Of a stretch of 16,494 bases of DNA, positions 15,202-16,494 are shown piece by piece (within the stretch, counting starts at the first letter, position 1; the number at the start of each line of letters is the position of its first letter). This DNA is from an uncultured bacterium. GTDB taxonomy: Bacteria; Verrucomicrobiota; Lentisphaeria; Victivallales; Victivallaceae. The translations under genes were made by a program, and so were the position numbers. The notes beneath the pieces were generated by a model. The model did not search any database, was not told the origin of the DNA, and saw only the letters and a list, made by a program, of their open reading frames with translations. The DNA is taken from assembly GCA_900551245.1 (NCBI GenBank), contig URVC01000073.1, positions 1 to 16,494 of the forward strand, written 5' to 3'.

Positions 15202-16443
15202 ATGAAAAAGACAAACGATCTTCCGGAATGGTTCCGAAAAAAACGGCTGGGGTTATTCATACACTGGGGCATCTACGCCGTCGGCGGCATCCACGAGCAG
15301 GAGCTGTGGCGCTACCGCACCCCGCAGGAGCAATATTACCGCTATGCGGAGAACTTCCGCGCCGCCGCCTTCGATCCGCGCCGCTGGCTGGACGCCATCC
15401 AGGAGAACGGGTTCGAATACCTGGTCTTCACCGCCAAACATCACGACGGATTCTGCATGTTCGACAGCCGCCTCACCGACTTCAACGTGACCCGCACGCC
15501 GTTCGGGCGCGACGTGTTCGGGCTGCTCGCGAAGGAGTGCCACAAACGCTCCCTTCCGCTGGTCGCCTACTACTCGGTGGTGGACTGGCACCACCCGGCT
15601 TACCCCAACCGCGGGGGGCATCACGAGCTGGTGACCGACCCGGCGCGCCACAACCCCGCCGAATATCTCGAATACATGCGCGGCCAGATTCGCGAACTCT
15701 GCACCAATTACGGCCCTCTCCACGGCATCTGGTGGGATATGAATACGGCGGAGCTGGCCGATCCCTCGCTCAACGAGATGGTCCGCCGCCTCCAGCCGGA
15801 AGCGGTCGTCAACGACCGGGGGTGCGGTCCGGGCGACTACCTCACCAGCGAACGCTGTGCTCCGGAGGAGAGTCGCGACGCGCTCAAGTTCGAAGGGTGT
15901 GACTCCGTAGGGCGGTTCAGCTGGGGCTACCGGCGCGACGAGGACTACTACTCCAGCCGCTTCTTCCAATCGAAGGTCGCGCTGACGCTGGCGCGCGGCG
16001 GGAACTTCCTCATCAACGTCGGCCCGGACGGCGACGGCCGCTTCCCGGAACCGGCGGAGAAGATTCTGATCGAGGTGGGCAGCTGGTACCGGAAGGTCCG
16101 CGAGGGACTGACGGCGACGCCGCTGCCGCTCATTTCCACCGCCCGTCAGCCGGTCACCGGCGAGCCCGGCGGCGACACCTTCTACTGGATTCTGGAGGAG
16201 CCCTCCGCCTCCGCCCGGTTTGTCCTGCCGGGGAAACAGTTCCCGGACATCGCCGAAGCGGAGCTGCTCAACACCGGGGAAAAACTCCCGGTCGCCAGCC
16301 GCCGGATCTTCCCGGAATTCTTCACCGAACCGTACCGGACCGTATTCGGCGTACCGGTTGACGCCGGCGAAATCCGCGTTCTGAAGCTCCGGTTCCGCGC
16401 GCCGCTTCTGTCGCAGGAAGCTCCGGAAACACCGGTACTGTAA
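15202..16443 (+). CDS. GH29 alpha-L-fucosidase
   Basis: Retaining alpha-L-fucosidase of family GH29, removing terminal fucose from glycans. The 413 residues begin with the family signature RLGLFIHWGIYAVGG (15-29), then FTAKHHDGFCMFDS (76-89), and YGPLHGIWWDMN (170-181) with Asp179 the likely nucleophile. Glu217 (TSERCAPEE) is a candidate acid/base, less certain because that residue varies in the family. GGNFLINVGPDGDG follows, then a short C-terminal beta domain of about 100 residues. A GTG at 15193 gives three extra residues; the ATG at 15202 is preferred, with GAGG (15186-15189) upstream at a slightly long spacing. No signal peptide is visible although many fucosidases are secreted, so it probably acts inside the cell. 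The divergent AraC gene is the likely regulator. Confidence 0.92.
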   Translation: MKKTNDLPEWFRKKRLGLFIHWGIYAVGGIHEQELWRYRTPQEQYYRYAENFRAAAFDPRRWLDAIQENGFEYLVFTAKHHDGFCMFDSRLTDFNVTRTPFGRDVFGLLAKECHKRSLPLVAYYSVVDWHHPAYPNRGGHHELVTDPARHNPAEYLEYMRGQIRELCTNYGPLHGIWWDMNTAELADPSLNEMVRRLQPEAVVNDRGCGPGDYLTSERCAPEESRDALKFEGCDSVGRFSWGYRRDEDYYSSRFFQSKVALTLARGGNFLINVGPDGDGRFPEPAEKILIEVGSWYRKVREGLTATPLPLISTARQPVTGEPGGDTFYWILEEPSASARFVLPGKQFPDIAEAELLNTGEKLPVASRRIFPEFFTEPYRTVFGVPVDAGEIRVLKLRFRAPLLSQEAPETPVL

Positions 16444-16494
16444 GAACCTATCCCTAAATAACAGCAAGTTTTCGATAAATTATAACCGTTGCGG
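16444..16494. other. AT-rich tail after the fucosidase gene
   Basis: The base composition falls abruptly to AT-rich right after the stop codon. No stable hairpin, gene start or repeat of another part of the window is visible in these 51 bases. It could be ordinary spacer, the left edge of an AT-rich intergenic region, or the end of a mobile element; nothing here decides between them. Confidence 0.3.

Noticed and set aside
1..16494. CRISPR array, tRNA/rRNA genes, or a complete insertion sequence
   Set aside because: No evenly spaced repeats, no rRNA or tRNA signatures and no transposase reading frame were recognised on either strand.

Overview
The window is GC-rich, densely coded bacterial DNA with short, AT-richer promoter gaps. 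Two AraC-type regulators, intracellular-looking glycoside hydrolases (GH3 with a PA14 insert, and GH29), a hybrid cluster protein and a two-gene lipid-linked glycosyltransfer operon suggest a carbohydrate-fermenting anaerobe. The style of the AraC/glycosidase genes fits the Lentisphaerota (Victivallis-like gut bacteria). That placement is an inference from gene content, because no rRNA or tRNA is present.

Layout. (1) 1-335: non-coding leader with a 21-bp-spaced direct repeat and a promoter for a solitary AraC regulator (336-1226, +). (2) 1272-3785, minus strand: guaA with its own promoter and two downstream hairpins, then a two-gene unit encoding a cysteine-rich double zinc-ribbon protein and ThiE, 7 nt apart. 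(3) 3991-7465, plus strand: a dolichyl-phosphate-mannose-synthase-like GT2 enzyme overlapping by 14 bp a large two-module membrane (GT-C) glycosyltransferase. This operon ends at a bidirectional hairpin. (4) 7505-11737, minus strand: hcp, a strong intrinsic terminator, then a GH3 beta-glycosidase with its own promoter. (5) 11954-14284, plus strand: a divergent S-adenosylhomocysteine hydrolase (SAHH)-like protein followed after 3 nt by an MTA/SAH deaminase. (6) 14296-16443: an AraC regulator divergent from a GH29 alpha-L-fucosidase, with overlapping -10 elements in the shared promoter.

How the genes work together. The GT2/GT-C pair probably makes a polyprenyl-phosphate sugar and transfers it to a cell-surface acceptor. 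The GH3 and GH29 enzymes lack visible signal peptides and probably finish the breakdown of imported oligosaccharides; the adjacent AraC protein is the natural candidate regulator of GH29. The SAHH-like/deaminase pair looks like a nucleoside by-product pathway for SAM metabolism.

Three core enzymes appear to have lost residues normally thought essential. GuaA lacks about 100 residues of its glutaminase domain, including the catalytic His and Glu. Hcp keeps the cysteine, His and Glu ligands of the hybrid cluster but lacks the C-terminal Glu/Lys pair. The SAHH-like protein keeps its NAD fold but lacks several SAHH catalytic positions. The last of these, coupled to a deaminase, is the best candidate here for an undescribed pathway. 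All alignments were made by eye.
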